From Neptunomonas marina (GTDB taxonomy: Bacteria; Pseudomonadota; Gammaproteobacteria; Pseudomonadales; Balneatricaceae), in contig NZ_SACQ01000007.1 of assembly GCF_004005935.1 (NCBI RefSeq), forward strand, positions 62,001-126,000: 64,000 nt of DNA, given 5' to 3'. The position numbers were made by a program, and so were the translations under genes. The number at the start of each line of letters is the position of its first letter. Within the stretch, counting starts at the first letter, position 1. Below, one piece after another: positions 63,209 to 64,000 of this stretch. The notes below the pieces were generated by a model. It did not search any database. It worked only from the letters and a program-made list of their open reading frames with translations, and was not told the DNA's origin.

Positions 63209-63234
63209 TTAATCGTACATAAAAGGAGAGAAAG

Positions 63235-64000
63235 ATGGCGCTGCCGCAGATTAGCTTTGATGAGTTTGTAAGCCGCCGGGCTCGGCTAGCAGAGCAACTG
63301 GACGATAACTCAGCGGTTATCGTACCCGCTGCGCGCCTAACAACGCGTAACAGTGATGTAGAGCATCCGTTTCGCCAAGATAGCCACTTTTTCTACTTAA
63401 CCGGGTTTGATGAGCCGGATGCGTTGCTATTGCTCTTAAAACAACATGGCAGTGTACGTTACATTTTATTTTGTCAGCCTCGCGACCCACTAATGGAGAT
63501 CTGGCACGGTTATCGTCAGGGCCCGCATGGTGCGAAAGCCAACTTTGGTGCTGATGCGGCGTACTCCATCGAAGACCTTGAAACACGGCTTGGTGAATAC
63601 CTAAACGGTGTTGAATCGCTCTATTTTTGCATGGGAGCGCACCACCATACTGAAAAGCTGGTGGAACGTGTGCTGCAAACCATGCGCGGTAAGCGGCGCC
63701 AAGGCGTTATCGCACCAGAGCGTTTGATCGATCTATCACATCTTTTAAATGAGATGCGCTTGGTGAAGTCCGAGGCGGAAATTGAGATGATGCGGGCGGC
63801 AGGGGAGATCTCGGCGGCAGCCCATGTTCGGGCGATGCAAGCGTGTAAGCCCGGCATGATGGAGTATCAGCTCGAAGCGGAAATCATGCACCATTTTGCA
63901 ATGCATGGCTGCCGATTACCCGCGTATTCCAGCATTGTGGGTGGCGGAAAGAATGGCTGCGTGCTGCATTACGTTGAGAACTCGGCTCCGTTAAACGACG
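63235..64000 (+). CDS. pepP: Xaa-Pro aminopeptidase (partial, runs off the window)
   Basis: Metalloprotease that removes N-terminal residues linked to proline. The frame is open from the ATG at 63235 (AAGGAGAG at 63223-63230) to the window end, giving 255 residues; E. coli PepP has 441. The N-terminal domain shows FVSRRARLAEQL at about 8-19, DSHFFYLTGFDEPDA and WHGYRQGP. The start of the pita-bread catalytic domain is present (EMRLVKSEAEIEMMRAAGEISAAAHVRAM region and YSSIVGGGKNGCVLHY). The metal-binding residues lie beyond the window. It is 26 bases after ygfB, the usual gene order, and ubiH may follow outside. Confidence 0.94.
   Translation, partial: MALPQISFDEFVSRRARLAEQLDDNSAVIVPAARLTTRNSDVEHPFRQDSHFFYLTGFDEPDALLLLLKQHGSVRYILFCQPRDPLMEIWHGYRQGPHGAKANFGADAAYSIEDLETRLGEYLNGVESLYFCMGAHHHTEKLVERVLQTMRGKRRQGVIAPERLIDLSHLLNEMRLVKSEAEIEMMRAAGEISAAAHVRAMQACKPGMMEYQLEAEIMHHFAMHGCRLPAYSSIVGGGKNGCVLHYVENSAPLND

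Overview
This window is chromosomal core DNA of a marine-type gammaproteobacterium, most likely an Oceanospirillales/Pseudomonadales relative. That assignment is inferred from gene order and protein resemblance, not from a database search. Several blocks follow the Pseudomonas order: gmk-rpoZ-spoT; FKBP isomerase next to rsd/algQ; trxA-rho-ubiD-flavin reductase with ppx nearby; hemC-hemD-hemX-hemY divergent from argH; ilvA next to rpiA; and fau(ygfA)-6S RNA-zapA-zapB-like divergent from ygfB-pepP. A dicarboxylate TRAP transporter and its two-component system fit a marine or aquatic heterotroph. I saw no phage, insertion sequence, CRISPR array, tRNA or rRNA.

Layout. 0-6.4 kb: a FixL/FixJ-like two-component pair, then gmk, rpoZ, spoT and a YbaK/HDOD protein. 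6.4-17.1 kb: the ABC-F protein YheS, a TIGR02444 protein, an FKBP isomerase, a WD40 lipoprotein, an Rsd/AlgQ anti-sigma-70 factor, a FliL-like protein, gshA, tex and pyk. 17.2-26.1 kb: a dicarboxylate module, dctB-dctD, then a chemoreceptor with a c-type heme motif, then dctP-dctQ-dctM. A good sigma-54 promoter precedes dctP and a good sigma-28 (FliA) promoter precedes the chemoreceptor. 26.2-31 kb: LysE exporter, two small envelope proteins, ilvA, rpiA, a 40-residue miniprotein and an unknown exported protein. 31-42 kb: DUF748 protein, YbbA/YbbP ABC system divergent from tesA, DUF2799 lipoprotein, FAH-family enzyme, two unknown small proteins, nudE, yrfG, hslR, hslO. 43-51 kb: pckA, ppx, trxA, rho, ubiD, a 2Fe-2S flavin reductase. 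51.2-60.6 kb: hemCDXY, argH, a GGDEF cyclase, a GlsB/YeaQ membrane protein, an MFS transporter and a GcvR-like ACT protein. 60.6-64 kb: a 44-residue miniprotein, fau, 6S RNA, zapA, a ZapB-like protein, ygfB and the start of pepP, which runs off the window.

The most coherent and least routine region is 17.2-26.1 kb. A DctB/DctD pair, a sigma-54 promoter and dctPQM form a standard C4-dicarboxylate circuit. Between them sits a chemoreceptor whose periplasmic domain carries CxxCH and which appears to be transcribed by the flagellar sigma factor. This suggests uptake of organic acids is genetically linked to redox or ligand taxis. I found no clearly undescribed multi-gene system; most of the window is ordinary housekeeping DNA.
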